The notes: generated from the letters alone by a model not told the origin. A DNA stretch of 64,000 bases from JAPPLG01 sp965199935 (GCA_965199935.1 CBDATD010000001.1:124001-188000); one strand, 5' to 3'; positions 34,104 through 43,999 are shown, numbered from the stretch's first letter. Numbers and translations: made by a program.

Positions 34104-34823
34104 ATGAAATTGATACACGCGCTCTTTCTGCTTTTTTTTCTTCTTTATCCATCTTTTGGCGTCTCCGGAAGCGCCTCCAACAATACAAAGAAATATCTTG
34201 AAATCTCAGCAGAAGGGATCAACGCGCCTCTTTATCCCAACGGCGATGCTATTGCTCACAAAATTGTTGAAACAGGAAACATAAGAGGCATTCAAACTCT
34301 GTCAAAACTTGGAGCAGACATGAGTCTTCAAAATAAGAGAGGCGAGAGTCCTTTTCTCTTAGGATACATACACAAAATTGGCTTGAGAGCTATCCAGCAA
34401 ATGTCCAATGCCGACCCTCAGGCTGTCCTGGTCCGAGATAAGCACGGCAGAACGCCCCTTATGACAGCGCTTAAGCATGGAAACCCCCTTGATGTTATCC
34501 AATATACTTACAGACTGCACCCTGCAGCCCTTGCAATCCCAGATTATGAAGGCAGGCTCCCCGCACACTATCTATTTAGGTATAGCACTGATTTAGGCGT
34601 AAAGAAATTTATTATAAGAATGGACCCGTCAGCTCTCTCTGTAAGAGATGTCCGCGGCGGCGCCCCTCTGGATTACGCACAAAAATACAAGAAGAAAAAC
34701 TCAAAATCCCATACGAAAATTATGAGATTTATAAATAATTTAAAAAGGCAGACAAACGGCAGAAAAACTATGATAAAACCTCCTTTTTCCTGCCAAAACT
34801 CATTTGGTTTATACGCAAAATAA
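34104..34823 (+). CDS. Exported ankyrin-like repeat protein
   Basis: A 239-residue protein with a signal peptide (LIHALFLLFFLLYPSFGVSG). Ankyrin-like units are visible: IVETGNIRGIQTLSKLGADM, then QNKRGESPFL, VRDKHGRTPLMTALKHGNPL and VRDVRGGAPLDYAQKYKK. It is a second exported ankyrin protein about 5 kb from the first but not an obvious recent copy. The C-terminus is basic. Convergent with dusB, 20 bases away. Confidence 0.7.
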   Translation: MKLIHALFLLFFLLYPSFGVSGSASNNTKKYLEISAEGINAPLYPNGDAIAHKIVETGNIRGIQTLSKLGADMSLQNKRGESPFLLGYIHKIGLRAIQQMSNADPQAVLVRDKHGRTPLMTALKHGNPLDVIQYTYRLHPAALAIPDYEGRLPAHYLFRYSTDLGVKKFIIRMDPSALSVRDVRGGAPLDYAQKYKKKNSKSHTKIMRFINNLKRQTNGRKTMIKPPFSCQNSFGLYAK

Positions 34824-34843
34824 TTTTTTTTTCAAAGAACCTG

Positions 34844-35875
34844 TTATCCATGCCCCTGCATAAGAAAAGATTCGTAAGCAGTTTTTTCTTTTTTCTCTAT
34901 CTTTAAACAGTCAAAATAATTAAAAGTATAATCAAGCGCCGTGGATTTCTCCTTTATTTGAAAAATAGATTTTCTAAATAAAGAACTGTTCGGACAGCCC
35001 GAAGAAAACCAGACAGCAAATTTTTTAAACTGGAGCAGGGCCATCCTTTCATCATGAAAACCACTTAGATGCTTGAATAAAATCTTCAGCACTTCTTTAG
35101 CGCTCTGAGGGCGCCGGCTGTTTGACGGCCCCTTCTTTAATAATTTGTAAGATTCATTAAAAATCCATGGATTTTTCAAAGCCCCCCGGCCAATCATGAG
35201 GCCGTCGCATTTGGTTTCCTTATAGAGACGGAAAATATCCTGAACATTCACCAGGTCCCCATTCCCAATAATAGGCAAAAGAGCCTTGTCTTTGACTGCG
35301 GAAATGTAATCCCAATCGGCCTTTCCCGAATATCCCTGGGAGCGTGTGCGGCCGTGTATGGTCATCCATAAACAACCTTCATTATGGGCGATATGAGAAA
35401 GCTCCAAAGCATTTCTATTATGGCTCCAGCCTGTTCTTACTTTTATGGTTAAAGGAATACTGATGCTGTTTTTAATCTTTCTTAAAATTTTTGACAGCTG
35501 CAACAAGTCTTTTAAGAGAGCGGAGCCGGCCCCCTTTTTAACTATTTTTTGAACCGGGCAGCCTAGATTCAAATCCACAAAACCGGCTCCCATTTCCTCC
35601 ACCTTTAAAGCGGCTTGAGCCAGCGTCTCTGGATCCTCTCCAAAAATTTGAATCCCAATAGGGTGCTGTTTCGGACTGATCAAAGCTATTTTTTGGGTGC
35701 GGTGATCCGGCTTCCGCGCCAAAGCTGCGGCGGACACCAGCTCCGTCGTTAGAATCCCTCCATTCATCTCACGCATAAAAGAGCGAAAAGGATAATCCGT
35801 CACCCCGGCCATAGGGGCCAGCATTAGAGGATACTTTTTCAAATACACCAACAATTGTTCCGCATTATAAGACAC
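34844..35875 (-). CDS. dusB: tRNA-dihydrouridine synthase (DusB family)
   Basis: A flavoenzyme of 343 residues that reduces uridines to dihydrouridine in tRNA D-loops with NADPH. The FMN-binding LMLAPMAGVTDYPFRSF, the catalytic Cys in FVDLNLGCPVQKIVKKGAGS, the KVRTGW strand, HGRTRSQGYSGKADWDYI and GNGDL with GLMIGRGALKNPWIF are all present and in order. GYSGKADW fits DusB. No fis gene follows. It lies between the ankyrin gene and the ABC transporter. Confidence 0.92.
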   Translation of the reverse strand: MSYNAEQLLVYLKKYPLMLAPMAGVTDYPFRSFMREMNGGILTTELVSAAALARKPDHRTQKIALISPKQHPIGIQIFGEDPETLAQAALKVEEMGAGFVDLNLGCPVQKIVKKGAGSALLKDLLQLSKILRKIKNSISIPLTIKVRTGWSHNRNALELSHIAHNEGCLWMTIHGRTRSQGYSGKADWDYISAVKDKALLPIIGNGDLVNVQDIFRLYKETKCDGLMIGRGALKNPWIFNESYKLLKKGPSNSRRPQSAKEVLKILFKHLSGFHDERMALLQFKKFAVWFSSGCPNSSLFRKSIFQIKEKSTALDYTFNYFDCLKIEKKEKTAYESFLMQGHG

Positions 35876-35930
35876 AACTTATTCCTCTTAAATATCTCTG
35901 ATTGCACTGCCGAGGAGCATTGCCGAATAA

Positions 35931-36770
35931 TTAAGATTTAGGATCAAAAACATCCCTGAGTTTTTCGCCTATCACATTCACACTTAAAACCAGCAAAAAT
36001 AAACATAAGCCGGGGAGGGTAATCAGCCACCATGCTGATTCCATATACCTTCTTCCGTCTTTAATCATAACTCCCCACTCTGGAAGAGGAGGCTCCGCTC
36101 CCAATCCTAAAAAACTCAGAGCGGCTACATTTAAAATTCCTTCACTAAAGCCCAAAGTCGCCTGAACCACCAAAGGCCCCATACAGTTAGGCAAAATCCC
36201 CCATAAGATTTTCCACTGACCCGCTCCAAAGCTCCGCACTGCCTGTACATAATCTTTTTCTTTTTCTTTCAACACCACAGAGCGAACCACCCGTATGACG
36301 GCCGGCCATGCAGTAACATTTACTGCAATAATGGCATTCCAAAGCCCCGGCCCCAAAAAAGTCACAATAAGTATGGCAATGAGAATACTTGGGAAGGACA
36401 TTAAAGTATCTACAAATCTCATAATCAGGCGGTCTGCCCACCCCCCTAAATAACCGGCCAAAAGACCCAGCAGAGTCCCCACAGAAAGAGATAAAATGAC
36501 AACAGACAAGCCAATACGCAGAGACAGTCTGGCTCCGTAAGCCAGTCTGCTGAGCATATCTCTTCCCAGATCATCTGTTCCTAAAATAAACTGAAGAGAG
36601 CCTCCATCCATCCAAAAAGGAGGAACACTTAAAAAGCCCTCACCGTATCCATGGTCGTATGGAGAAAGCCAGTAAGAGACAATAAACCCCATCAGAACAA
36701 AGAAAAAAACAATACAAACACAAAATAAAACAGCACGGTCTTTTTTCACAAGCTCTAAAAAAATATTCAT
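35931..36770 (-). CDS. dppC: Dipeptide/oligopeptide ABC transporter permease (DppC type)
   Basis: Inner-membrane permease, 279 residues with about six spans. The N-terminal LGTDDLGRDMLSRLAYGARL and the cytoplasmic EAA-type loop ending in GILPNCMGPLVVQ, which contacts the ATPase, are standard for the DppC/OppC family. It starts three bases after the dppB stop. The ATPase genes dppD/dppF are not nearby, so ATPases must be supplied from elsewhere. Confidence 0.9.
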   Translation of the reverse strand: MNIFLELVKKDRAVLFCVCIVFFFVLMGFIVSYWLSPYDHGYGEGFLSVPPFWMDGGSLQFILGTDDLGRDMLSRLAYGARLSLRIGLSVVILSLSVGTLLGLLAGYLGGWADRLIMRFVDTLMSFPSILIAILIVTFLGPGLWNAIIAVNVTAWPAVIRVVRSVVLKEKEKDYVQAVRSFGAGQWKILWGILPNCMGPLVVQATLGFSEGILNVAALSFLGLGAEPPLPEWGVMIKDGRRYMESAWWLITLPGLCLFLLVLSVNVIGEKLRDVFDPKS

Positions 36771-36773
36771 TGT

Positions 36774-37790
36774 TCAACCCATATCTTTCTGAACTCTGGG
36801 ATCCAGCTTGATGTAACTGAGATCCACCGCCAAATTGGTTAAAACAACAAGAACAGCAATAATCAGCACTCCTCCTTGAAGCACTGGGTAATCCCTGGCA
36901 GAAACAGCCGCCACCAGCCACCTTCCAATACCCGGCCAAGAAAATACTGTTTCCGTTAAAACAGCTCCTGTGATCAACGAACCAAACATAAAACCCACAA
37001 CAGTGACCACCGGCAATAAAGCATTTCGAAAGGCATGCTTTACAACAACTGTGTAAAAACTCAATCCTTTAGCTCGAGCGGTGCGGACAAAATCCTCCTG
37101 TAAAGCTTCAATGAGACTGGATCGGGTCATACGCACGAAAGAAACAAAGGGTATGGTGGCCAACGTCAATGTTGGAAGAATGAGGTGCGAGAGAAAGGAG
37201 CGAAGAGAGGGCCAGGGATTTTCCATCCTGAAAGCATCTATCAACATAAAACCCGTGTAACTGGGAACATCGTAAACCACGTTGATTCTTCCAGAAGTGG
37301 GAGTCCATTCCAAATGAATAGAAAAAAATAAAATAAGAATCAATCCCCACCAAAAAATAGACATGGAATAACCCGTAAGGGAAAGCCCCATGACCGCGCG
37401 ATCCAGCGCCGAATTGTGAAAGAGAGCGCATAATATTCCTAAAGGAATCCCCAATATCAAGGCCAAAATAACGGAGCTGACAGCCAGCTCCAGAGTCGCC
37501 GGAAAAAGACTGAAAAATTCTTTTGAAACTCTTTCTCCTGTAACAATAGAGCGTCCTAGATCCCCCCGTACAGCTCGAAACACAAATAAAAAATACTGAA
37601 CATACAAGGGTTTGTTGAGACCTAGATTTTCCTCCAACTGAGTCCGCACTTCAGGGGTCGAACCTCTCTCACCCAAAAGAAAATCAATGGGATCCCCGGG
37701 GAGCAGGCGAACAGATAAAAAAACCAACAAAGAGATAAAAAACAACGTCGGTATGGAATAGAAAAGACGTTTTAAAGAGGTCAAAAACAA
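36774..37790 (-). CDS. dppB: Dipeptide/oligopeptide ABC transporter permease (DppB type)
   Basis: Inner-membrane permease, 338 residues. RLLPGDPIDFLLGERGS near the N-terminus, NLGLNKPLYVQYF, GDLGRSIVTGE, and the EAA loop (EDFVRTARAKGLSFYTVVVK followed by HAFRNALLPVVTV) are typical of DppB/OppB. It lies six bases after the binding-protein gene and forms a heterodimer with the following DppC-type permease. Confidence 0.92.
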   Translation of the reverse strand: MFLTSLKRLFYSIPTLFFISLLVFLSVRLLPGDPIDFLLGERGSTPEVRTQLEENLGLNKPLYVQYFLFVFRAVRGDLGRSIVTGERVSKEFFSLFPATLELAVSSVILALILGIPLGILCALFHNSALDRAVMGLSLTGYSMSIFWWGLILILFFSIHLEWTPTSGRINVVYDVPSYTGFMLIDAFRMENPWPSLRSFLSHLILPTLTLATIPFVSFVRMTRSSLIEALQEDFVRTARAKGLSFYTVVVKHAFRNALLPVVTVVGFMFGSLITGAVLTETVFSWPGIGRWLVAAVSARDYPVLQGGVLIIAVLVVLTNLAVDLSYIKLDPRVQKDMG

Positions 37791-37796
37791 TTGAGT

Positions 37797-39377
37797 TTAC
37801 TCTAAGGAAACACCATAAAAAGATTCCGTCCCGACCGGCGCCAAAATATAGCCTTTCACTTTTTTATTGGCTCCTCGAAAGCCGTAAGTGTGAACCAGAG
37901 GAGCCCAAGGGCTTTCTTTTGCAAAAATATTCTGTGCTTTTTTATACAAACGGCTTCTCTTTTTCTGACCAACACTTTGAACCCCTTGTGTAACCAGCTG
38001 GTTGTACTCCTTGTGGCACCATCTTGCTAGATTCGTACCGCTCTTAACACTCTGGCAGCCTAAAAGAGTGCCTAAAAAGTTATCAGGGTCCCCGTTGTCG
38101 CTGGTCCATCCTATTTGAATAAGAGCATGCTCTCCGGCTTCCGACTTTTTCAAATAAGTAACCCAATCATAGCTCACCAATTTCACCTGGATGCCAACTT
38201 TCTCTAAATCTTCTTTCATCAATTCACCCATTTTTTGACCGTCAGGGTTGTAAGGACGGACCACGGGCAGATACCACAAATCAATCTCAAAGCCTTTTTC
38301 AAAGCCTGCTTTTTTTAACAGCTCTTTAGCTTTACTGACATTGTACTCATAATCCTTAATCCCTTTGTGATAAGACCACATCTGAGGAGGAAGCGGCCCT
38401 TTTGCAGGCTTGGCATTCCCCAAGTAAATAGCTTGGATGTATAAACTGCGGTTCAAAGCGTGGCGGACGGCCTGCCTGACCTCCACTTTATCCAAAGGAG
38501 GTTTTTCAACATTCATTGCTAAATACCCCACATTAAAAACATCCTCTTGAATCAATTTAAGTTTTTTATGTTTTTTTATAGCTTCATAATCGCTCGGCAG
38601 AGGAAAGCTGATCAAGTGGCATTCTTCCCTTTTTAATTTTTGCAGTCTGACGGAAGCATCCGGGGTGATAGAAAAAACCACTCCTTCCAAAACAGAGGGC
38701 TTTCTAAAATATTTTTTATTGGTCTTATAGCGTATGAGGCTGTCTTTCTTGTATTCCATAAAAACAAACGGCCCTGTTCCCACAGGCTTGTGGTCCATCA
38801 TCTCCGGTGTTTTATTTTTCAGAGCCTGATCCGCATATTCTTTGGATAAAATAGAGGCAAAATCCATAGCTAAAATGGCTAGAAAAGCCGCATTCTGCGA
38901 TGTCAGCTCAAACCGAACTGTATAATCATCCACTTTAACCACTTTCTTTACCAAAGAATCCAGGCCCATTGAAGTATAATACATGTAATTGCCGCCGCTG
39001 ATCTTATGATAAGGGTGATTTTTATTTAAAGCTCTTCCAAATGTGAAGATCACATCATCAGCATTAAATTCACGTCTTGGAGTAAACTCCTTAGTCGTAT
39101 GCCAGGAAACCCCCTTTCTGAGTTTAAAAGTATAACTCAACCCATTTGCAGACGCCTTCCAGGAAACAGCCAGCGCAGGCTCCACAGAAGATGAGCCTCT
39201 CTTAAATTGGACCAAACCATCATAGACATCACTGGTTGCATCAAGAGAAGCCCCATCTGTCGCCAGCTGGGGGTTAAAAAACCGCGGAGAAGCCTCAGAG
39301 CAATACACAAAAATGGAATTTTCATCTGCTTGAACCCAAAATGAGAAAACGAAAAGAAACAAAATAAGATTTTTCAT
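37797..39377 (-). CDS. dppA: Peptide ABC transporter substrate-binding protein (DppA/OppA type)
   Basis: Periplasmic solute-binding protein of 526 residues from ATG 39377, with a signal peptide (MKNLILFLFVFSFWVQA). The family-5 binding-protein signature is present: SPRFFNPQLATDGASLDATS, then YTFKLRKGVSWHTT, VRQAVRHALNRSLYI and TSDNGDPDNFLGTLLGC. ATG 39377 is chosen for the signal peptide and a GGGGGAG ribosome binding site; the longer frame overlaps ung. First gene of a binding-protein/permease trio. Dipeptides or haem are possible substrates. Confidence 0.9.
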   Translation of the reverse strand: MKNLILFLFVFSFWVQADENSIFVYCSEASPRFFNPQLATDGASLDATSDVYDGLVQFKRGSSSVEPALAVSWKASANGLSYTFKLRKGVSWHTTKEFTPRREFNADDVIFTFGRALNKNHPYHKISGGNYMYYTSMGLDSLVKKVVKVDDYTVRFELTSQNAAFLAILAMDFASILSKEYADQALKNKTPEMMDHKPVGTGPFVFMEYKKDSLIRYKTNKKYFRKPSVLEGVVFSITPDASVRLQKLKREECHLISFPLPSDYEAIKKHKKLKLIQEDVFNVGYLAMNVEKPPLDKVEVRQAVRHALNRSLYIQAIYLGNAKPAKGPLPPQMWSYHKGIKDYEYNVSKAKELLKKAGFEKGFEIDLWYLPVVRPYNPDGQKMGELMKEDLEKVGIQVKLVSYDWVTYLKKSEAGEHALIQIGWTSDNGDPDNFLGTLLGCQSVKSGTNLARWCHKEYNQLVTQGVQSVGQKKRSRLYKKAQNIFAKESPWAPLVHTYGFRGANKKVKGYILAPVGTESFYGVSLE

Positions 39378-39400
39378 AACTCCCCCTGCTTGGCGCTTCA

Positions 39401-40096
39401 TTAAGCCTTATGTGGAAGCGACCAGTCAATAGGATTCTTTCCCAAAGAGCGTAAATATTCGTTCGTTTTCGAAAAGTGGGAACAGCCAAAGAACCCTCTT
39501 TGCGCCGAAAGAGGGGAGGGGTGGGGGGCTTTTAAAACCAAATGTTTTGTTTCGTCCAAAAACTGTCCTTTTCGAAATGCATAACTGCCCCACAACATAA
39601 AGACCAAACCTGTATGGTGTTCATTCAACAGAGATAAAATTCGATCTGTGAACTCTTCCCACCCCTGATTTTGATGAGAACCGGCCCTTCCTGCCTGAAC
39701 TGTCAGCACACTGTTGAGCAGGAGAACCCCTTGTTGAGTCCAATATTCCAAAAAACCATGTGGAGGATAGTCTATGTTTAAATCCTTTTTCAGTTCACTA
39801 AAAATATTTTTCAGGGAGGGAGGCATGGGAATATCAGGTTTTACGGAGAAACACAGCCCGTGAGCTTGATGAGGTCCGTGATAGGGGTCTTGACCTAAAA
39901 TACACACACGCACTTTATCAAAAGGAGTCCAATTCAAAGCCTGAAAATATTCCTCAGGACGCGGAAAAACCTTTTTTTTGCTTTGAATTTCCCTCACAAG
40001 AAATTTTCTCAATTTCAACATATAAGGCCGCTCAAATTCAGATTGAAGATGTTTCTTCCAGCCAGGCTCTAATTGAATTTCTCTGGAAACGCCCAT
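39401..40096 (-). CDS. ung: Uracil-DNA glycosylase
   Basis: Removes uracil from DNA in base-excision repair. The protein has 231 residues from ATG 40096, chosen for its AGAGGAG ribosome binding site; the frame is open upstream but that part looks unlike the family. The catalytic D70 is in GQDPYHGPHQAHGL, the uracil-recognition Asn in GVLLLNSVLTV, and HPSPLSAQRGFFG carries the minor-groove loop and His. Family 1 UDG with the usual length. Confidence 0.96.
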   Translation of the reverse strand: MGVSREIQLEPGWKKHLQSEFERPYMLKLRKFLVREIQSKKKVFPRPEEYFQALNWTPFDKVRVCILGQDPYHGPHQAHGLCFSVKPDIPMPPSLKNIFSELKKDLNIDYPPHGFLEYWTQQGVLLLNSVLTVQAGRAGSHQNQGWEEFTDRILSLLNEHHTGLVFMLWGSYAFRKGQFLDETKHLVLKAPHPSPLSAQRGFFGCSHFSKTNEYLRSLGKNPIDWSLPHKA

Positions 40097-40243
40097 TATG
40101 ACTCCTCTGTAAAAAAAACAACAAAAATCATGTCTTAAATTGAAACTCCAAAATAAAAACACGAACGGATCTATCATCTTCTGCAGAAATATGTTAGCCT
40201 ATTCTCAGGGAAAGCCGATTCAATAATCGTAAGAGGTGCTGTC

Positions 40244-40594
40244 ATGACTGCAAAAAAGCCGCTCGCTTTTACACCCTCCAATGCTGAAAAAGCTTTTGTC
40301 TATCAACAAACCCAAGATCTGGTCTCCACAGCAAACACCTTATGCCCTGTGGCTGTTCTGCTTGAGAAATACTCTGATCAAGCAGAAGAAAATGGTTATA
40401 TTGTCACTTTCGTTTTAGGAGATGCAGATGGGAATGTTCTCGCCAGAAGTGAGGGGAAAGACCTTTTAGAGGTGTGCATCTCCGCAAAAAATCAAATGAA
40501 GAAAAAGCTCTATGTCATGGCACAGTCTATGAAGGACTCCCCTGCCAGAACAAAATTTATTGACGAACTCAAAAGATCTCCTTATCTTCACTAA
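40244..40594 (+). CDS. Small cytoplasmic protein of unknown function
   Basis: A 116-residue protein without signal peptide, preceded by an AGAGGTG ribosome binding site. I do not recognise it. The middle (VTFVLGDADGNVLARSEGKD) looks like paired strands followed by a helix, LLEVCISAKNQMKKKL, a pattern reminiscent of ribosome hibernation (HPF/RaiA) proteins, but I would not assign it. It lies 38 bases before dapF, likely first gene of the plus-strand metabolic unit up to the tsaC-like gene. Confidence 0.55.
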   Translation: MTAKKPLAFTPSNAEKAFVYQQTQDLVSTANTLCPVAVLLEKYSDQAEENGYIVTFVLGDADGNVLARSEGKDLLEVCISAKNQMKKKLYVMAQSMKDSPARTKFIDELKRSPYLH

Positions 40595-40631
40595 AAACCC
40601 GTTTGAAGAAGAACTCCCGTAAAGAGAAAAA

Positions 40632-41420
40632 ATGCCCCTGTCTTTTACAAAAATGTGCGGTGCTGGAAATGACTTTCTGATCACCGATCAAAACAGAGTG
40701 GATAATGGAAAAGATTTCTTATCCTGCCTGGAAGCCAATGTTCCCCGATGGTGCCATCGAAAGTTTGGACTGGGAGCTGACGGTTTTTGCTTTCTGAATG
40801 ATTGTGGGAAAAACATATTAAGCTGGCATTTCTTCAACAGCGATGGATCTTCTGCTGAAATGTGCGGCAACGCCGCCTGCTGTTTGATCCATTACGCCCA
40901 CAAATACGAGCTTGCCTCTTTAGGCCGTCCTTTTCAATTTCAAATTCAAGATAATATTTTAACCGGAGAACTGACCCCTTCAGGCTCCGCGCTTTTGAGC
41001 TGCATCCCTCCCCGCCTTATTCAAAAAAACCTCAACATACAAGGACTAAAGGCAGATCATGTCGATTCCGGGGTCAAACACCTTCTCATCAAAGAAAAAA
41101 ACATACAAGATTTGAAAAAACTGACACCCTCTGCAAAACAGCTGAGAGAGCAGTTTCCAGATTCTAATATTACTTTTTACAATAAACACAGCGGAAATAA
41201 TATTTCCTGTGTGACTTATGAAAAAGGTGTTGAAGACTTCACTCTCTCCTGCGGCACAGGGGCCGCGGCCGCCTCTTTTCTCAACAGACGCACAGAAAAA
41301 ACTTTTTCTGTACAAATGCCTGGAGGCGTTTTAACAATCTCGTTTGAGAACAATCAAACTTTTTTAACATCTCCTGTTTCTTTTATTGCAACAGTACTGC
41401 CCTGCGAGTGGAAGAAATGA
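40632..41420 (+). CDS. dapF: Diaminopimelate epimerase
   Basis: Converts LL- to meso-diaminopimelate for lysine and peptidoglycan synthesis. 262 residues, slightly short. The N-terminal FTKMCGAGNDF, the first catalytic Cys C78 in GSSAEMCGNAACC, and the second, C207, in LSCGTGAAAA are all present; RKFGLGADG is conserved too. The stop overlaps the start of the next gene as ATGA. meso-DAP synthesis implies normal Gram-negative peptidoglycan. Confidence 0.94.
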   Translation: MPLSFTKMCGAGNDFLITDQNRVDNGKDFLSCLEANVPRWCHRKFGLGADGFCFLNDCGKNILSWHFFNSDGSSAEMCGNAACCLIHYAHKYELASLGRPFQFQIQDNILTGELTPSGSALLSCIPPRLIQKNLNIQGLKADHVDSGVKHLLIKEKNIQDLKKLTPSAKQLREQFPDSNITFYNKHSGNNISCVTYEKGVEDFTLSCGTGAAAASFLNRRTEKTFSVQMPGGVLTISFENNQTFLTSPVSFIATVLPCEWKK

Positions 41421-42502
41421 CTCCCAAAACATACCCTCTAACGGTACAAAAGAAAATCAAGGAGGGGCAGGATGCCTGCACCCTTATTTTATCCCCCAGA
41501 GATGAGGATCGAAAATTTTTCTCTTATAAACCGGCCCAATTCTTATCTTTTTATGTAGAAATTAATGAAAAACAATTCACGCGCAGTTACTCTATATCCA
41601 GCTCGCCGCTTGTGGAGGAGGAGCTCACAACTTCTATTAAAAAGGTCAGCAAAGGCCCTGTTTCCTCTTACCTCGTGGATCATATTCAAACAGGAGATAT
41701 TATCCAAAGCGCGGCGCCGCGAGGGCGTTTTTTTAAAATGCCGGACAATCTTAAACCCCGCCGTTATTTTCTGCTTGCCGCAGGAAGCGGCATTACTCCT
41801 CTCTTTTCCATCTTAAAAACAGCCTTGCTCTCTGATGTGAAAAATCAAGTCACACTGGTTTACTGCAATAGAAAAGAAACATCGATCATTTACAAAGAAG
41901 AACTTGAAAAATGGAAAAATCTTCATTTGCCCCGTCTTAAAATTATTTCCGTCCTCAGCCGGCCCTCCGGCGCAGACTATGATTTCAAGGGCCGGCTCAA
42001 TGAAGATACTCTGAAAAAAATTTTGGATGACTCTCAAGGCCCTCTTGAAATGGAAGCCTATCTCTGCGGCCCTCTAGAACTTATGACCATGGCTGAAACA
42101 GTATTGAAAACACGTTTGGATAAAAAGCAAATCAGAAAAGAAAGTTTTGGCGCTGTTTTAAAAAATAAAACCGTTCAACTCCCTCAATCCGCTATCGTTA
42201 TTTCAGCAGACTCCGATGAAACGGAGGGTGTTGAAACAATTAAGGCTTTGCTTGAAGGAGAGTCCATAGAAATACCGGCAGAACCGGATGCTCCTATACT
42301 GGAGCAGTTGATTGAAGCTGGTTTTTCCCCCCCCTTTTCCTGTATGGAGGGAAACTGTATGACCTGTATGGCTGTCCTAAAGAAGGGGAGGGTTTATCAA
42401 AATGAAGCCGGCATCCTGGCTCCTGAAAATATTGCTGATAAGGAAATACTCACCTGCCAGGCTAAACCTCTCTCTCCTATTGTGGAAGTCGATTACGATT
42501 AA
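41417..42502 (+). CDS. Ferredoxin reductase with C-terminal 2Fe-2S domain
   Basis: A 361-residue electron-transfer protein of the PaaE-like type: FAD domain with RSYSISSSP, NAD(P)H domain with AAGSGITPLFSILKTAL and CGPLELM, and a C-terminal plant-type ferredoxin whose Cys ligands are in FSCMEGNCMTCMAVL plus the Cys of ILTCQA. Such proteins pass electrons from NAD(P)H to oxygenases or other reductases. No partner oxygenase lies nearby, so the acceptor is unknown. ATG 41417, overlapping dapF as ATGA, is preferred over a GTG at 41408. Confidence 0.85.
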   Translation: MTPKTYPLTVQKKIKEGQDACTLILSPRDEDRKFFSYKPAQFLSFYVEINEKQFTRSYSISSSPLVEEELTTSIKKVSKGPVSSYLVDHIQTGDIIQSAAPRGRFFKMPDNLKPRRYFLLAAGSGITPLFSILKTALLSDVKNQVTLVYCNRKETSIIYKEELEKWKNLHLPRLKIISVLSRPSGADYDFKGRLNEDTLKKILDDSQGPLEMEAYLCGPLELMTMAETVLKTRLDKKQIRKESFGAVLKNKTVQLPQSAIVISADSDETEGVETIKALLEGESIEIPAEPDAPILEQLIEAGFSPPFSCMEGNCMTCMAVLKKGRVYQNEAGILAPENIADKEILTCQAKPLSPIVEVDYD

Positions 42503-42562
42503 CCGCTTGACTTTAATGGTCAATTCAAAGACTTTTATCTTCTTTCAAAAGAGGAAGAAGAT

Positions 42563-43999
42563 ATGACTCGACCTATTACGGCAGCCTTAGGGGACGGCAT
42601 CGGCCCTGAAATTATGAGGGCTGTTTTAACTATTTTAGAAAAAGCAGGAGCTGATATTCAGCCTGAATTCGTTGAAATTGGAGAGCCTGTTTACAAAAAA
42701 GGGACCCTGACAGGCATTGAAGACAAAACTTGGGAGTCCTTATACAAAAACAAAATTTTTTTAAAAGCTCCTATCACCACTCCGCAGGGGGGAGGTTTTA
42801 AAAGCCTAAATGTTGCTGTCAGAAAAACTTTAGGACTCTTTGCCAACGTCAGGCACTGCACCTCTTACTTCCCTTATGTTCCAACAAAACACAAAAATTT
42901 GGATCTGGTGATCGTAAGAGAAAATGAAGAAGATCTTTATACAGGGATAGAGCATCGGCAGACAGAGCAGGTGTATCAGTGTCTTAAACTGGTTTCAAAA
43001 AACAATTGTGAAAGAATTTCACATTTTGCATTTGAATACGCCCTCAATCAAAACAGAAAAAAAGTGACCTGTTTTACCAAAGACAATATCATGAAAATGA
43101 CCGATGGTTTACTGCATAAAACTTTTTTAGATCAAAGTAAAAACTACCCTTCCATTACAGCGGAGCATTGGATTATAGACATTGGTTCTGCCAAATTGGC
43201 CGACACCCCTGAAAATTTTGACGTTATTGTCACCTCCAATCTCTACGGAGATATTCTTTCGGATGTCGCGGCTCAATTAAGCGGTTCTGTAGCCATGGGC
43301 GCTTCCTGCAACATAGGAGAAGAGTATGCTATGTTTGAAGCTATTCATGGTTCAGCGCCTAGAAGAGCCGGACAAAACATGGCAAACCCTTCCGGACTCC
43401 TGCTGGCCGCCGTTAATCTTCTCGTTCATATTGAACAAATTGAAACTGCCAAAAAAATCAAAAATGCATGGTTGAAAACGCTGGAAGACGGCCTTCACAC
43501 TTACGACATTTTCAAAAAAGATATTGGCAAAAAACAATTAGGCACTAAGGAGTTTGCTCAAGCTGTGGTCCATCGTTTGGGAGAACAGCCTTCAGTTTTA
43601 CCGCCGGCGGACTATCAAAATTTTAAGAAAATTAGACCTTTTATCCCAAAGAAAAGAACTTCCATAAAAAAGGAATGGGCGGGAGCGGACATCTTTTTTG
43701 AAAAATCAGAAACAGACGTCTCCTCGTTGGTTCCGCTTCTGCAAAAATTTAACACTCATTTAAAGCTTTCAAGTTTGAAATGCCGGGGGCTGGAAGTATG
43801 GCCCGGCCCTCCGACTCAGATCTCTCTCAGCGACCATTGGGGAGCGCGTTTTGTTAGTGATCGGCCGGTCTCAGCACAAGAAGTATATGATCTGATGTTG
43901 AAATTAGCTGAAAACAATTTAACCTGCATCAAAATGGAAGGTTTGTTTTTGTTTGATAAAACACCAGGATTTTATATGAAAAAACCGCCTGCGGATTAA
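42563..43999 (+). CDS. icd: Isocitrate dehydrogenase
   Basis: TCA-cycle enzyme oxidising isocitrate to 2-oxoglutarate, 478 residues. GDGIGPEIM at the start, the substrate-binding Ser/Asn/Arg in GGGFKSLNVAVRKTLGLFAN, VRENEEDLYTGIEH, VIVTSNLYGDILSDVAAQL and AIHGSAPRRAGQNMANPSG are present. The C-terminal extension of about 140 residues after the core is that of the longer type known from Rickettsia and some other Gram-negatives. NADP use is likely but not proven. SD AGAGGAAG upstream. Confidence 0.93.
   Translation: MTRPITAALGDGIGPEIMRAVLTILEKAGADIQPEFVEIGEPVYKKGTLTGIEDKTWESLYKNKIFLKAPITTPQGGGFKSLNVAVRKTLGLFANVRHCTSYFPYVPTKHKNLDLVIVRENEEDLYTGIEHRQTEQVYQCLKLVSKNNCERISHFAFEYALNQNRKKVTCFTKDNIMKMTDGLLHKTFLDQSKNYPSITAEHWIIDIGSAKLADTPENFDVIVTSNLYGDILSDVAAQLSGSVAMGASCNIGEEYAMFEAIHGSAPRRAGQNMANPSGLLLAAVNLLVHIEQIETAKKIKNAWLKTLEDGLHTYDIFKKDIGKKQLGTKEFAQAVVHRLGEQPSVLPPADYQNFKKIRPFIPKKRTSIKKEWAGADIFFEKSETDVSSLVPLLQKFNTHLKLSSLKCRGLEVWPGPPTQISLSDHWGARFVSDRPVSAQEVYDLMLKLAENNLTCIKMEGLFLFDKTPGFYMKKPPAD

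Noticed and set aside
40244..40594. Ribosome hibernation factor HPF
   Set aside because: The strand-helix pattern is only loosely similar and key basic residues are missing; left as unknown.
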